Assembly: GCA_964016885.1 (NCBI GenBank)
Contig: OZ024742.1
Location: forward strand, 363,986,877-364,050,876
Direction: 5' to 3'
Origin: Eledone cirrhosa
Lineage: Eukaryota > Mollusca > Cephalopoda > Octopoda > Eledonidae
DNA: 64,000 bases
Shown here: piece after piece, positions 49,001 to 60,274 of the stretch
How positions within the stretch are numbered: position 1 is the first letter of the stretch
How the letters are laid out: each line of letters opens with the position of its first letter
Position numbers and translations under genes: made by a program
The notes under the pieces: model-generated
Told to the model about the DNA's origin: nothing
The model's input: only the letters and a program-made list of their open reading frames with translations
Databases searched by the model: none

Positions 49001-49452
49001 TCCACTGGCATCTGTGCAAAGTAAACAATTTACCACATTCTGAGAAATGGTATGAGCATAGGCCGGAGGCGGTGATGGAGAACAATCAGGTGAAGGTGCT
49101 GTGGGATTTTAGGATACAGACGGACAAAAAACTGGAACACAATAGACCTGACCTGGTGGTTGTGGACAAAGAAAAAAGATCGTGTCTGATTGTGGATGTG
49201 GCCTGCCCGTTCGACACGAGAGTGCAAGAGAAGGAGAGGGAGAAAATTAACCGATACCAGGACCTAAAGTGGGAGGTGAAAAGGATTTGGAACTGCCATG
49301 AAGTCAAAGTGATCCCGATTGTCATAGGCGCACTGGGGACTATCTCCAAAAGTTTCCAGGGATGGTTAAAGAAAATCGGCCCTTCACGCTTTTTGGAACG
49401 CTTCAAAAGGCATGCTTGCTTGGAACAGCAAGAACCCTCCGATACGTCCTGA
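46093..49452 (+). pseudogene. RLE-2 polyprotein: Myb-like, RT and RLE, one in-frame stop
   Basis: The frame is open from 46093 to 49452 except for TGA at 47716-47718. That stop replaces the Trp of the RT motif A context (AWIDYKKAFD in RLE-1, G-stop-IDYRKAFD here), a single TGG-to-TGA change. The domain order equals RLE-1: a Myb-like TNWTKELNRTVMQCY region, linker, RT with QGDSLSPLLF and FMDD, CX2CX8HX4C (CRICGEREETVAHIVSEC), then RPDLVVVD and CLIVDVACP of the nuclease and KYQDLKWEVKRIW. The N-terminus is unclear because no ATG precedes the Myb region in this frame. A frame from ATG 46070 would join only through a frameshift near the GAAGAAGAA run at about 46170. All catalytic residues remain otherwise. 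Confidence 0.88.
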
Positions 49453-49543
49453 ATATCTGAGGCTGCAGGTAGTGGCTTGATATTCAATCCAACGGACTTT
49501 CCAGTTAACCAACATCAATGACTGAGATTCAAGGAATAACAAC

Positions 49544-49564
49544 AATAATAATAATAATAATAAT
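49544..49564. repeat. (TAA)n block 5: RLE-2 tail and RLE-3 5' junction
   Basis: About seven AAT units join the RLE-2 3' UTR directly to the truncated RLE-3, whose first element base follows the repeat. Confidence 0.93.
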
Positions 49565-51745
49565 ATGTCTCATGAGCTGTTAGCCCAACTTTACAATGAA
49601 ATAGTTAAGGAGCCAGAAAAGATACCATCATGGCTAGTTAAAGGCATTACATTCCTGCTTCCGAAGAATGATGAGACAAACAATCCCAAAAATTACAGAC
49701 CGATAACTTGCTTGACCACAATGTATAAAATTTTAACATCAGTCCTAACTGAATACACATATGACCACCTGATAACAAATGACCTATTTCCCATTGAGCA
49801 GAAAGGGTGTAAACGAGGCTCATATGGCTGTAAGGATCAGCTTCTGGTTAACAAAATGATACTGGAAGATTGTCATAATAGACACAAAAATCTATCGATT
49901 GCTTGGATAGATTATAAAAATGCATTCGATAGTTTGCCACACAGTTGGATTGAAAAATGTTTAGATTTTCAAAATATCCCCCGTTGTCAGGAGGTTTTTG
50001 TCATTCAGTATGAAGACATGGAAAACGACACTCCTTTTGAATAGTGAAACAAAATCACTGGAAGCTGGAGAAGTTAATATTAATTGTGGAATTTTTCAGG
50101 GTGACTCTTTATCACCGCTTTTATTCTGCATCGCACTTATACCATTAAGTAAAATGCTCAATGAAACAAAACATGGATATAAAGTCTATGACAAAACCAT
50201 TAATCACTTGTTCTACATGGATGACCTGAAACTATTTGCAAAAAATGATGAACAATTGCAAGGGCTATTATCCACTGTGGAGCAGTTCAGTGATGACATT
50301 AAAATGGAGTTTGGACTAGATAAATGCGCCAAAGTTGCTGAATTGTTCAGACATTAATCTTGATCGGGGGAATGTGATAAGAGAACTTGATCAAGAAAAA
50401 ACTTACAAATATCTAGGTGTTTGTGAAGGAGACGGAATCAAGCACTCGACAATGAGGGCAAGGATAAGGAAGGAATGTTACCGCAGAGTAAGAACAATCT
50501 TAAGAACGGAATTGAATGCAAAGAATAGGATCGATGCCATAAACACGCTTGCCATACCAGTAGTAACCTACAGTTACAATGTCATCAACTGGTCAAGCAC
50601 AGAGATCCGTAGGCTCGATACAAAAATTCGAATATTCTTAACCATGCACAGAATGCATCACCCTAAGGCAGATATAGATAGAATATATCTCCCTAGGAAA
50701 GAAGGAGGACGTGGGTTAATCCAGTTAGACATTGCGTTGAAAACTGCAACAATTGGATTATCTACATATCTAAGGGAATCACATGATTGGATGATCAAAC
50801 TCGTTTTGAAACACGAAAGCATCAAAAGATCATATTCTATTACAAAAGATGCACAAAGATACAGTAATGGACTACACATTTCAGAAGTCCCATTTACTGC
50901 TGAAATGGAAAACACAGAAAAAGCAAAGCAGGTGAAAGTAACTGCAAAGAAAGAACTGCAACAGAAACTGGCTAAGAAATAGCAAGAAAAGCCTCTGTAT
51001 GGAAAATACCCAGAGCGAGCTAACAATCCTTATGTTGACAAAACTTTAACCCATCAGTGGTTGGCATCCTCTGGACTGAAATCGGAGACTGAAGGACTGA
51101 TTATATCAGCACAAGATCAGTGTCTGCCAACAAAAAATTACCAAGCCAACATAATAAAAAATGGATGCAGCCCATTATGCCGTGTATGCAAAAAACAACC
51201 AGAGACCAATGACCATATAATTTCAATGTGCAGTCCTATAGCTCCAACCGAATACCTAAACAGGCATGACAGAGCTGCACAATACATACATTGGATAATG
51301 TGTAAGCATTTTGACCTGCCCCATCAACAGAATTGGTGGCAGCATCAACCACCTCCCATACTTGAAAAAGATCACATCTCAATCTTGTGGAACTTTAGCA
51401 TCCAAACAGACCGAAAAATAGATGCAAATAGACCTGATATAATATTGAAGGACTTTAAAAAGAGGGTATGCCTGCTAATTGATATGTCAGTTCCAATAGA
51501 CAAGAATGTATCTATAAAAATAATTTGAAAAATTGAGCAAGTATAAGGACCTGGAGATAGAAATTGGAAAAATGTGGAAATTGAGAACTAAAACAATACC
51601 AGTGGTTGTAGGCGCTCTGGGAATGATACCAAAGGGGTCTAATGATTACTTATCGCAAATCCCAGGAAATCCGCGTATAGGAGAAATACAAAAGATAGTA
51701 CTAATGGGAACTGCCCATATACTAAGGAAGATTCTGTCAATATAA
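49565..51745 (+). pseudogene. RLE-3 partial RT-RLE reading frame, broken
   Basis: Compared with RLE-1 it lacks the first roughly 480 residues. It has a 2-nt deletion near 49962 (frameshift after IEKCL), a deletion of about 22 nt near 50335 downstream of the YMDD box, a TGG-to-TAG stop at about 50980, and a 1-nt insertion near 51522 before the KYKDLEIEIG segment. YMDD, QGDSLSPLLF, the CCHC and RPDII remain readable in separate frames. Confidence 0.92.
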
Positions 51746-51889
51746 GTACATCACAAGTCTAAGCACTAAAGATGCATGTGTGAGTATGTATGTTCTTTCT
51801 TGAACATGGCGGACCTTGTTGTCTCTTGAGGTCACTGGTTGTGACTTGGTGATAACTCGTATGAACATAAAGCAAGATAAATGCAACTG
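49565..51889 (+). mobile_element. RLE-3: 5'-truncated close relative of RLE-1
   Basis: It begins abruptly at the position corresponding to about 43361 of RLE-1 and continues to the same 3' UTR end. Sequence is nearly identical to RLE-1. 5' truncation is typical of incomplete target-primed reverse transcription. The tail is (AAT)n after a small extra CTGT. Confidence 0.92.
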
Positions 51890-51916
51890 TAATAATAATA
51901 ATAATAATAATAATAA
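51890..51916. repeat. (TAA)n block 6: tail of RLE-3, right end of the nest
   Basis: About nine AAT units end the retrotransposon nest. Unrelated AT-rich DNA follows. Confidence 0.94.
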
Positions 51917-52140
51917 AAATAACAATGTGAATGTTTAAAAAAAAACTCAATATATTATTATTATTTTGGTTTTAGTAAGTTTGAAATTTTATATAACTTT
52001 AGACAAATATAATTTAAAGAGGATTATTTATGCTGATAGGTTAATTTACACAAATATATAATTAGGTTAGATAATAAAGGTAATTGATTATCACAACATA
52101 ATTAATAGATTAAGGTAGATGTTTATTTCTCATATGAAAT

Positions 52141-52231
52141 GGAAATGTAATGAATTGTCTCTGAGGTTTGTGTTCAAATCCTGCCGAGGTTCAAATAGTT
52201 TGTCTTTCATAATTTTCGGATCGAGGAAGTA
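52141..52231 (+). mobile_element. Decayed tRNA-SINE fragment
   Basis: A B-box-like TGTTCAAATCC is followed by TGCCGAGGTTCAAA, TTTGTCTTTCAT and TTTTCGGATCGA, matching the first half of the cephalopod SINE body. The 3' part is lost or unrecognisable. Confidence 0.6.
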
Positions 52232-52789
52232 TGAAGGGGTCCAACCAGTTGGAAACGGTTGCTTCTGAGAGGACCCGCTGAAGGGAGTGTTTGAGGACTC
52301 TGCCCTACCCCTGATCCTCTCAGGAATATGTGGGCGAAGAAGAAAATGTCTAACATCTCAATATTCTATCCAAAAAGAGACAATTGATGGCCTTAAATAT
52401 GGGTAAAGCTAGCTGTCAGACAAAATCTGAGAGGAGGGACCCTTTACCACTCTTTCACGCAGAAGTCATTTACTGTAAACAAAAGGCGTATTAAATAGCA
52501 TAAACATAAATGGGGTGGATGTGATGTCCCAGACCTGCAGGTGTTTTAAGAGGTGTATGGGATGTTCCATTATGAAATGTGAATGGATGTGAGGGGAGGG
52601 TGACTCTCGTGTGTGTATGTGATAAATATGATAATTGAACGAGAGGGTTACATTTTCAATCTTGATTATATGTGTCCAGAAAATCAATTGAATCCAGCAC
52701 AACACAGACTCCCAAGATTGAAAGTCATAAGGTGAGGGGTGACATAGAAAACCAGGCAGATTCGTGAAAACCTAGTTCGTGAGATCGGT

Positions 52790-52860
52790 AAATAAAGTAT
52801 TTTGTATTTCTTCCATTGAAGGTCGATAAAAGAAAATTACCAGTGAAGCCCTGGGCTCTA
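52790..52860 (+). mobile_element. Decayed SINE 3' fragment
   Basis: TTCTTCCATTGAAGGTCGATAA, AAATTACCAGTGAAGCCCTGG correspond to the GGGTCGATAAA...TACCAG...CACTGGG portion of the SINE. Confidence 0.5.
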
Positions 52861-53700
52861 TTCTGCCTTAATATTATTTTCTCACATTCATTCTCTCCCT
52901 CTTTATCCTTCTCTTGTAGAAAGCTGCATTATTCAGACCTAGAGAGAAGATGGACTCCCCTAGATTTTAAAATGCAATAGAAACGCTGTATGTCAACATG
53001 GTACCCGCCGTACACCTTCCTCGTCAGTTATAGGACAAAAAGCTCAAACAAGTTCAAATATAAAACTTGTCAATTTCTTCCTCTATAAAACTTTCTTGTT
53101 GACAATCGTATGTGTCATGTCTGGAGGAGAATGAAGTCCACTATTTTTGAATGCTCGAGATATCCCGTCAGAACGGTGTCCCTATGGCTCGACCAAACGG
53201 GCCGTGTTAACCACACGATTCTGAGAATCCTCACCAATCCACACTCCCCAAACACTTACATATTCATTCATTCAAAATAATATCCTATTAATAATCATAT
53301 GAGACAAGGCAATTTTGAAAAATAGAGTTTAGAATAGCCCGAAGCAATTCCTCATTTGATGCAGTTTGCCAACATTGTTAGGAAACTCCTCCATGGACCA
53401 AATAAATAATCAATGTTATATTTTTAGAATATGTATTTCTGAGCCCAATCTTGCAAATTATGACAAATAAGTGTGTTATTAAATGTGTAATGATATATAT
53501 CCCTCGTTCCATAAGCCTTTCCATTGCTGATACTATCTGATTGATGTAATTTGTGGCAGAAACAAAGTGAAAATGTTTATTTTGCTCAAGAATAAAACAC
53601 ACTGACGGGACACTGAATTGAATCCGCATTATGATTGTGATTCGAAACCCCGAACAACTATGGAACGTGCTCTGTGCTCTCTCTGTGTCTGTCTGTTCCT

Positions 53701-53706
<6 letters not shown>

Positions 53707-53731
<25 letters not shown>

Positions 53732-53800
53732 CCCACGCTCTCTCTCTCTCTTTCTATCTCGCACCCTCCCTTTCTCTCCCCCCCTCTCTCTCTCACAGAT
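53707..53800. repeat. CT-rich microsatellite
   Basis: Nearly pure CT dinucleotides with interruptions (CCCACGCT, TTTCTATCTCGCACC). Confidence 0.93.
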
Positions 53801-54817
53801 ACATACACACAAAGACGTGCACTAACCTATACTTACATATATGAAGTATATTATAACGGAATTATATCATACTTCATATATACACTTTGCTATATAGTAT
53901 TGAGTGCTCACATTGTGTCTACCTCCATTAATCAACACAATTCGCTACTCTCACATCCTAGATGACCTGCTAGATGAAGGGAGATAGGATCGGTATGGAG
54001 TATGTCTTCTCATGACTCTCACCAGGATACACAACCCACTGTGAAAGCATGATACATTCTTAGACATATTTGATTACTAGTGACGGCTGTAATATAGTTA
54101 TTTTTATGACATAAACGCGTTAGTAGAGATGAGGTATAGAAAACTATATATCTTGTGAAAGTGTGTTATGCAACATTTTGTTTCTAGCTGATGACGTCAT
54201 TAGTTGTTTTGACATATTTACTGCCTAATTTGATTTCATTAATACATTTCATGCAAATCTACCTAGGTTTTTTAATGAAACTATTATTGGCTATATATTT
54301 GTTTTTGGATTACATTAATATATATTTCTATATATTTGTGTGCTTACAGTTATTGCATTTATAATTAATATATAGAAATATTCTATCATATCTTATTGTT
54401 ATAGATGATAATATCCTTTTTGTAATATGCAAATGTCACGTCTGAATATATGATATACTGATTAAAGATTTATATCTATTCATTATTGCAAGAATCATGA
54501 CTTATTTAATAAGTAGTAGGTATCTAGCCGTTGATGTATCTGGCTGTGTCATTGTTCCAAGCTGATTCTCTATTAATGTTTAGAAAGATTATTAACAGAG
54601 TTCTTTTTTACGTTGAACATAATATCATATAAACTAACTATAATGCAGCTACATATCAAATAGCTCTATACTTCTTTATAAAGAAGGATTTCATCCTTAA
54701 TGTCTGGTGGAGTTGCATGGGTCCCGACATGACACACGGTATATCCCAGACATTGAAACATGGCCGGGCACATATGACATCACGTCTGAATACAACAGAT
54801 GTCTTCGTCTTGTTCAA

Positions 54818-54875
54818 AGAGAGAGAGAGAGAGTGTGAGAGAGAGAGAGAGAGGCTAAGAAAGAGAGAAAGAGTG
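54818..54875. repeat. GA-rich microsatellite
   Basis: GAGAGA runs with GTGTGA and GGCTAAG interruptions. Confidence 0.9.
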
Positions 54876-54924
54876 AGACTGAGGGACACAGAATAAGAGA
54901 GATAAAATCGACCAAGATGCTACA

Positions 54925-55040
54925 CTAATTTTTGGTTATCGATTTCGAAAGGATGAAATGCAAATAAGGCCTAAACGGGACATGGAATCGTAGAGCTGTG
55001 GCTTAGAACCAACAGAGAGGTATTTAATTCGATGCCATAA
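54925..55040 (-). mobile_element. Decayed SINE fragment, minus strand
   Basis: TTATCGATTTCGAAAGGATG and AAATGCAAATAAGGCC correspond to the reverse complement of the SINE words (TTATCGACCCCGAAAGGATG as I recall the family). The rest is strongly diverged. Confidence 0.5.
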
Positions 55041-55129
55041 AGAAGACAGGGCGCCTGATTTCCAATTTTTGATGAAGTTCATTAGATGGTGTAATACATA
55101 AAACACACATACACACATTTCTATCTATG

Positions 55130-57780
55130 TACATGGGTGCCTATTCAGACCACAAATTAGTCACCTGCTTAGTCAACCATGATAGGATACATAGACAAGG
55201 ACCCGGATACTGGAAGCTGAACATGTTGTTACCGACGCATGAAGCCTACTGTAGACTGATAAGTAGATTAGTTAAGCAACAGTTGACTGGAGCCATCGTC
55301 AACAATAGATGGTAGTACTCTCTCAACAGAGCAATTAGAGTAGAGTTGATAGATTTTAGCAAAGAACTAGCATTAGAGAAAAACAAGACAGAAAGAGAAC
55401 TAATAGCCAAGGTTGAGGAGGCGCTTAGCGGTGGCAACGCAGCTAGAGTGCTAGCAACGAGAACGGCACTAGACCATTTCTTCCATGCGAAACACGAAGG
55501 CTGCGTGGTCAGGAGTAGATCAAGTGCTCTAGGAAACGAGGGAGCAAAAGCTGTTAGCTGGGCCCGAGTGGCAGAGGCGAAAAGTGGCAACAAGTCCACG
55601 AATCGGTCTTTGAAAGACTAAAACTGACACATGCTACTTGACTCCAAGCGGATGTGCGCGGCCTTCCAGCGGCAATTTGCGCAACTGTTCGAGCAGAGCG
55701 GCGGTGCGCCGAACGAGGCAATGGACTTCGGTTCTTTCCTTACGGCCTGCCGTGTCTCTCAAGCATGGACGCTGAGTTCTGCGAAAGACCGATCACAGCT
55801 ACTGAGATACGGGACGCTCTGAGTCGCAGCGGAAACGCAAATCACCCGGTCTAGATGGTCTACCCTATGAGTTTTACATAGGCATGGCGGACTTGTTGTC
55901 TGGCGTCCTCGAAGCAGTCTGCTGCAACTGACAGCAGAACGGGAGAATTCCCAGTTCTGCAGGCAGGGGCCTAGTAACGCTGATCAGGAAAGACAAGAAC
56001 AAGGGGACGAACTAAGCAACGTTAGGCCCATAACTCTCCTAAACACAGAGTTAAAGATTTTGGCCAAGGTGTTAGCAACGAGGTTGGCGCTTGTCGTCGA
56101 GTACCTAGTGGGAACAGCTCAAACGTGTGCAATTCCAACCAGGTCCATACACGACAACCTCCACCTCATGCGATACATCATAGAGAGGGTGGCGTTTAAA
56201 ACCGGCTTCGGTGGGGCTCTGATCAATTTAGATCAGTCTAAGCCATTCGATAGGGTCGACCATCAATATTTGGAAGCAGTTCTCAAGGCGGCCGGTTTCG
56301 GAACTGTCTTCAGAGGCTGGATCACAGCCATGCACACCAACATATGCTCGACAGTCAAGGGGAACCGCTACCTATCGGAGCCATTCGCAATCACGCGTTC
56401 CATCCGACATGGATGTCCTCTCTACCCGATTCTGTACGTATTGAGTCTAGAGCCACTACTGCGGAAGTTGGAGCGTCTGCAGTGCATCCCGTTGGAACCA
56501 GGACTGCGGAAAGTGGCGTCGGCTCATGCCGACGACATGACGGTAATGTTGTTGAAAACCTCGGCAACTCACTCCAGGAATACAAAAGTTTCATAGGAGC
56601 AAAATTGAACCCGGACAAGTCTGTCAGTTTGGAACTCGGAACGTGGAGAGGCAAACCGATGCCGTTCGACAGCGTTGTCGGACGCTGGACGGAAGGACCG
56701 GTGAAATTGCTCGGGGTCTGGTTCGGTTCGGACCTCCAGGTGGAAACAAACAGGACCGAGGTTATGGCCAAGGTATTTGCTCTCATAGAGAAGTGGGCAG
56801 AGTGCAAACTATCCTTGAAAGGTCGAGTGGAGGTGGCGAACACTTTCATAGTGTCCGTCACCTACTACCGCTTGACCGTCGTGTATTGTCCCCGTGAATA
56901 ACTAACCAAGATGGAACGCATGCTCTTCCAGTTCCTTTGGAAGAAGTAGGGTCCACTAGTGAGGAGATCCGTCTGCTGTCAGCACCCTTCCAACGTTGGG
57001 CTGGGATGCCGTGGCTGATGATGCGCAAACATGCGCTGAGGCTACGGCATCTCCAGGTATTCCTCACCGAACAACCGGTGTGGGCCCGTTTGTGAGACAG
57101 GCCTTCCCGCAACCTGTCTCGCTGACGGAGCTGCAGTCCTGGGTCAAGCGGAGACCGAAGAAAATGAGCGCCCGGCACATTGAATGCGCTCAGGCGCTCA
57201 CAGTCCTCTTTCAAACGGGCACAGCAGTCAGTGGAGACTCCACTTCGACATTCTGTAGAGTGTTAGTACGTTACAAGTGAGACGACGTGTTCGGAGAGAC
57301 TCTGGGCGCCGAAGACAACGAGCTCACCAGTCTGTTTGGTAGGACTTTCCTCCCTGACCGATGGACAAGTTCCAGTATTCTCTGGCCTGGCAGTGCTACC
57401 GATGAGCTCTACCAGTTGGAGACAAGATCTACAGGCACGGACGCCTCGACAGGAATCCATCCAAGAGGACAAACCCAAGATGCGAGCAGGACATTTAAAC
57501 CGTCTTGCACGCAATTTTACACTGCTCGGGCGTAACCGACCTGTGGAACTATGCAGAAAAACTGCTGTCACGTATGGAACAAATCAAGTTGACTGCCGAT
57601 TCCATAGTAAGTATCAAACCGCCTTTCCCTCCAGACAACAACTCATTCCCTTCTTTAAGTACCACTTAAGAAGGAGAATCAGAGTGGAGAGAAAGGCACT
57701 GCACCCCAGTAAATTTACTGAATAGTGGGTGAATGTAGCAAAAATGGCCCGAGTGATTGGGCCTTCTCTGTATATAAACC
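55130..57780 (+). pseudogene. LINE-B1 ORF2 remnant (APE C-terminus, RT, C-terminal region)
   Basis: Readable blocks in changing frames include SDHKLVTC and GPGYWKLN (about 55145-55225), a TAG stop at 55313, KHEGCVVRSR, then AKVLATRLALVV and INLDQSKPFDRVDH (about 56225-56270). The catalytic box reads HADD instead of YADD near 56530, followed by VKLLGVWFG near 56700 and FLWKK with a stop near 56945. Many frameshifts and stops follow. The ORF2 stop seen in LINE-B2 is changed here (GPSLYINL continues). Confidence 0.9.
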
Positions 57781-57889
57781 TGCGGGTTGAATATGAGAGC
57801 AAAAGGAAGAAGGGAACACTTGCACAACACGCTCCTGGAGTTGAGGGTTGTTCTATCGACGGGGTATTAAACAACCCATTTCTAACGCC

Positions 57890-57904
57890 TCCCCATTATT
57901 GGGA
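57890..57904 (+). promoter_or_regulatory. 3'-UTR hairpin of LINE-B1
   Basis: TCCCC-ATTATT-GGGA, a weakened form of the hairpin seen in the other three Tx1-like copies, about 120 nt before the end. Confidence 0.45.
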
Positions 57905-58024
57905 ATTTCGATTGTTAAATTTACTTGTTTTAATAAAATCTTTACACGACTGTATGTAAAATCCCCGACATGTGTCTTTGTATTATCCCACTTTCTTGTG
58001 CGCCCTTGTGGCAAATAAAGAAAT

Positions 58025-58080
58025 ATATCTATATGTCTGTCTATCTATCTATTTATCTACCTATGTATCTATCTGTCTGT
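58025..58080. repeat. (TCTA)n-rich tract between LINE-B1 and LINE-B2
   Basis: ATCTATATGTCTGTCTATC-type tetranucleotide repeats form the LINE-B1 tail and the 5' flank of LINE-B2. Confidence 0.9.
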
Positions 58081-58304
58081 TTTACTTGAGACGTGTGCCA
58101 GTTCGCTGGTAAGTTTTTGTTGATTTTCTAAGTAAGAAATCAAAGATTTATTGTTAAATTTATTACTATTTTATAGCTTGACCCCACCTCTGGACTTTCA
58201 GATGGTGGGCCAAGTCATCTTCACCCCTCCCTGGGGTGAAATTTTCGTTTTGAAAAAAAATTTCGCCGGTGAAATAAAAGTGTAAACAAACCCTGCATTC
58301 AGTC

Positions 58305-60078
58305 ATGAACGCTGCGTTCATAACTGGAAGTGGTGGAGAGGCGGTAAGAGTGTTAAGCTCGCAGTCACCTCCTCTCACCACCTCATTGAAAGACATCGAA
58401 AATGTCGTCAGTTTTGAGAACACGATGTCGGACGTTGATTGTAACATCAACACTAACACAAACACCAATAACATGCAAAATATAAACAACAACAACCAGA
58501 ACAACAACAAGAAGAAGAACAACAACAACAAGAACAACAACAGCAACAATGATAACAACAACACCACCACCAACAGCAACAACAATGATAACAACAACAA
58601 TGATAACAACAACACCACTAACAACAACAGCAACACGAACAACTCCACGAACAAGGAAAATATTTCTTTTGCTCAAACCGTCCAAAAGACGGAACTGTTC
58701 ACATACGTTGACATTTCCAATGCTAGGGAAATGTTAAGCGATGCAAAACAGTACGTAACTTTTGGTGAGAGTGGTGCTTTCAGCATCACCTCTCCTCAAC
58801 AGTTACGCAGAGAAACTGTTCTAAAAACAGTAATTTTTAGGACGGTTTCAAATGTGTCGAAAAAACCAGTTCAATTATCCCAAAACGATATTGAACTGGT
58901 TCTGAAGAATTCCATGAAGGATATTGCCCTCATCCAAAAACGGAAACTTTTTGGAAGCATTTCAGTGTTGTTGAAAGACCAATTGACAGCACAAAAATAT
59001 TCTGTATCGCCGATTGTGTCCCCCCTTTACACATTTTTCCCCCACATATATGGGAAAAAGAACACAAAAAATAAAAATGTTGAACATTGCACCAAATGTA
59101 AACGTCTGGTGGATTCAAACTGGCTTCATCGATTTCGACGAAGACACAATCATTTCGGTAGGAAAGTCCTCCAGAGCCACATTCAATGGTACAAGCATGG
59201 AAGTTCTGGTCCAAATGAGGCCAGAACGGATAGCTAAAGTACCCCAACGTGTGCCTCTGGACGGAATTTCACACATAAACATTTCTGAGGGTAGGCGGCC
59301 TTCATGTTACCACTGTTTAAGCAGTGGTCATCTGAAGGCTTACTGTCCTCAGTTAACTAAAAAAAAAAGAGGCACTACTGCCAACACCCAAAACAACAAC
59401 ACAACCACCACCACCACCACCACCACCACAACAACAACAACAACAACACGCAAACACAACCAAAACAAGAACACAAACCAACCTGCAAGCACAGTCCCAC
59501 ACAACCTCACTCAACCTAAAACCACTGCAAAAACACCCACAAACACAACAGCTCCCCAAAACATACCCCTTCCAAATAACACAGACACCACAACGGACGA
59601 GGCCCCCACATCATCACCAAGTGATGATGAGGGAGAGCCTCTCCGTTCGAAAAGAAAGAAGAAAAGACACCACAAGAACAAAAAAACAACAAACATCACT
59701 ACAAACATACAACCACCAACACAAACAACACAAACATTACAAACAAAACCCCCCCTTCCCGAAAACAAAACCACGTCATCACTCCAAACACAAACACCTA
59801 CAACAAAACGAAAGCTCCCAAAAGAACAACAGACAAAAACCACCGCAACACAACAAGAACATTACACATACATAAACAGTAAAAACAAAACTATAATGCA
59901 AGTCATCTCCAACGACCCTTCGGTGAAAACCGAAGGGAAAACTTTTTCGAACTGTGTAGACAAACCTAATTTAAAGTTGATTAGGGTCCCTACGGACACC
60001 TATAAATCTTTAAAGGAAAACTTTCCTAAGGACGTGAGTAATCCTTGTGTTAAACCCATTAACCGTGTCCTTTTTTAA
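58305..60078 (+). pseudogene. LINE-B2 ORF1: Asn-rich zinc-knuckle protein, frameshifted
   Basis: From ATG 58305 the protein has a very Asn-rich tract (about residues 45-110), then ENISFAQTV, a region comparable to the RRM-like part of LINE-A2, and a frameshift near 59040. The downstream frame carries CX2CX4HX4C (CYHCLSSGHLKAYC, about 59306-59347), a Thr/Pro/Lys-rich segment, and the conserved YKSLKENFPKD motif near 60000. It stops early at 60076-60078 compared with LINE-A2, which has YSDILLEE after this point. Confidence 0.87.
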
Positions 60079-60274
60079 AATGTCCTCACCCTCACCCCAG
60101 ACACACCCACTCCAGACACCCCCACCACACCAAACATCTTCGTCCCCACCCCGCCGGAAACCACCACCCACCCAGACAATCCCTCTAACACCCCCATGGA
60201 AACCGTGCGGCCTGATCCCCGGGAGACGAAGTGGTGACTGTTTTCTTCTCCTCTTTGAACTTTTCAGAACCAAC

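Larger units (their letters stand above)
45727..49543 (+). mobile_element. RLE-2: nearly intact R4/Dong-like retrotransposon, distinct subfamily
   Basis: A full-length element inserted at or joined to the RLE-1 tail. Its protein is homologous to RLE-1 along the whole length but clearly diverged. Its G-richer, less A-rich DNA marks it as a different subfamily. The 3' UTR (about 90 nt after the stop) is unlike that of RLE-1, yet the tail is again (AAT)n. Confidence 0.88.
51917..55110. other. AT-rich intergenic region, no gene seen
   Basis: About 3.2 kb with SINE remnants (listed separately) and simple-sequence tracts. A 14-bp inverted repeat (CATATATGAAGTAT) lies near 53838-53882. Open frames near 52466-52705 and 53378-53812 are compositional; the latter is the antisense of the CT tract. 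Confidence 0.6.
55128..58024 (+). mobile_element. LINE-B1: 5'-truncated, decayed Tx1-like retrotransposon
   Basis: It starts within the endonuclease domain right after a short TCTATCTATG flank and runs to a CAAATAAAGAAAT terminus followed by a TCTA-rich tail. It aligns closely with LINE-B2 and more distantly with LINE-A2. Confidence 0.88.

Noticed and set aside
53378..53812. 144-codon Arg/Glu-rich minus-strand frame
   Set aside because: Its N-terminal half is the antisense of the CT microsatellite and the rest shows no recognisable domain.
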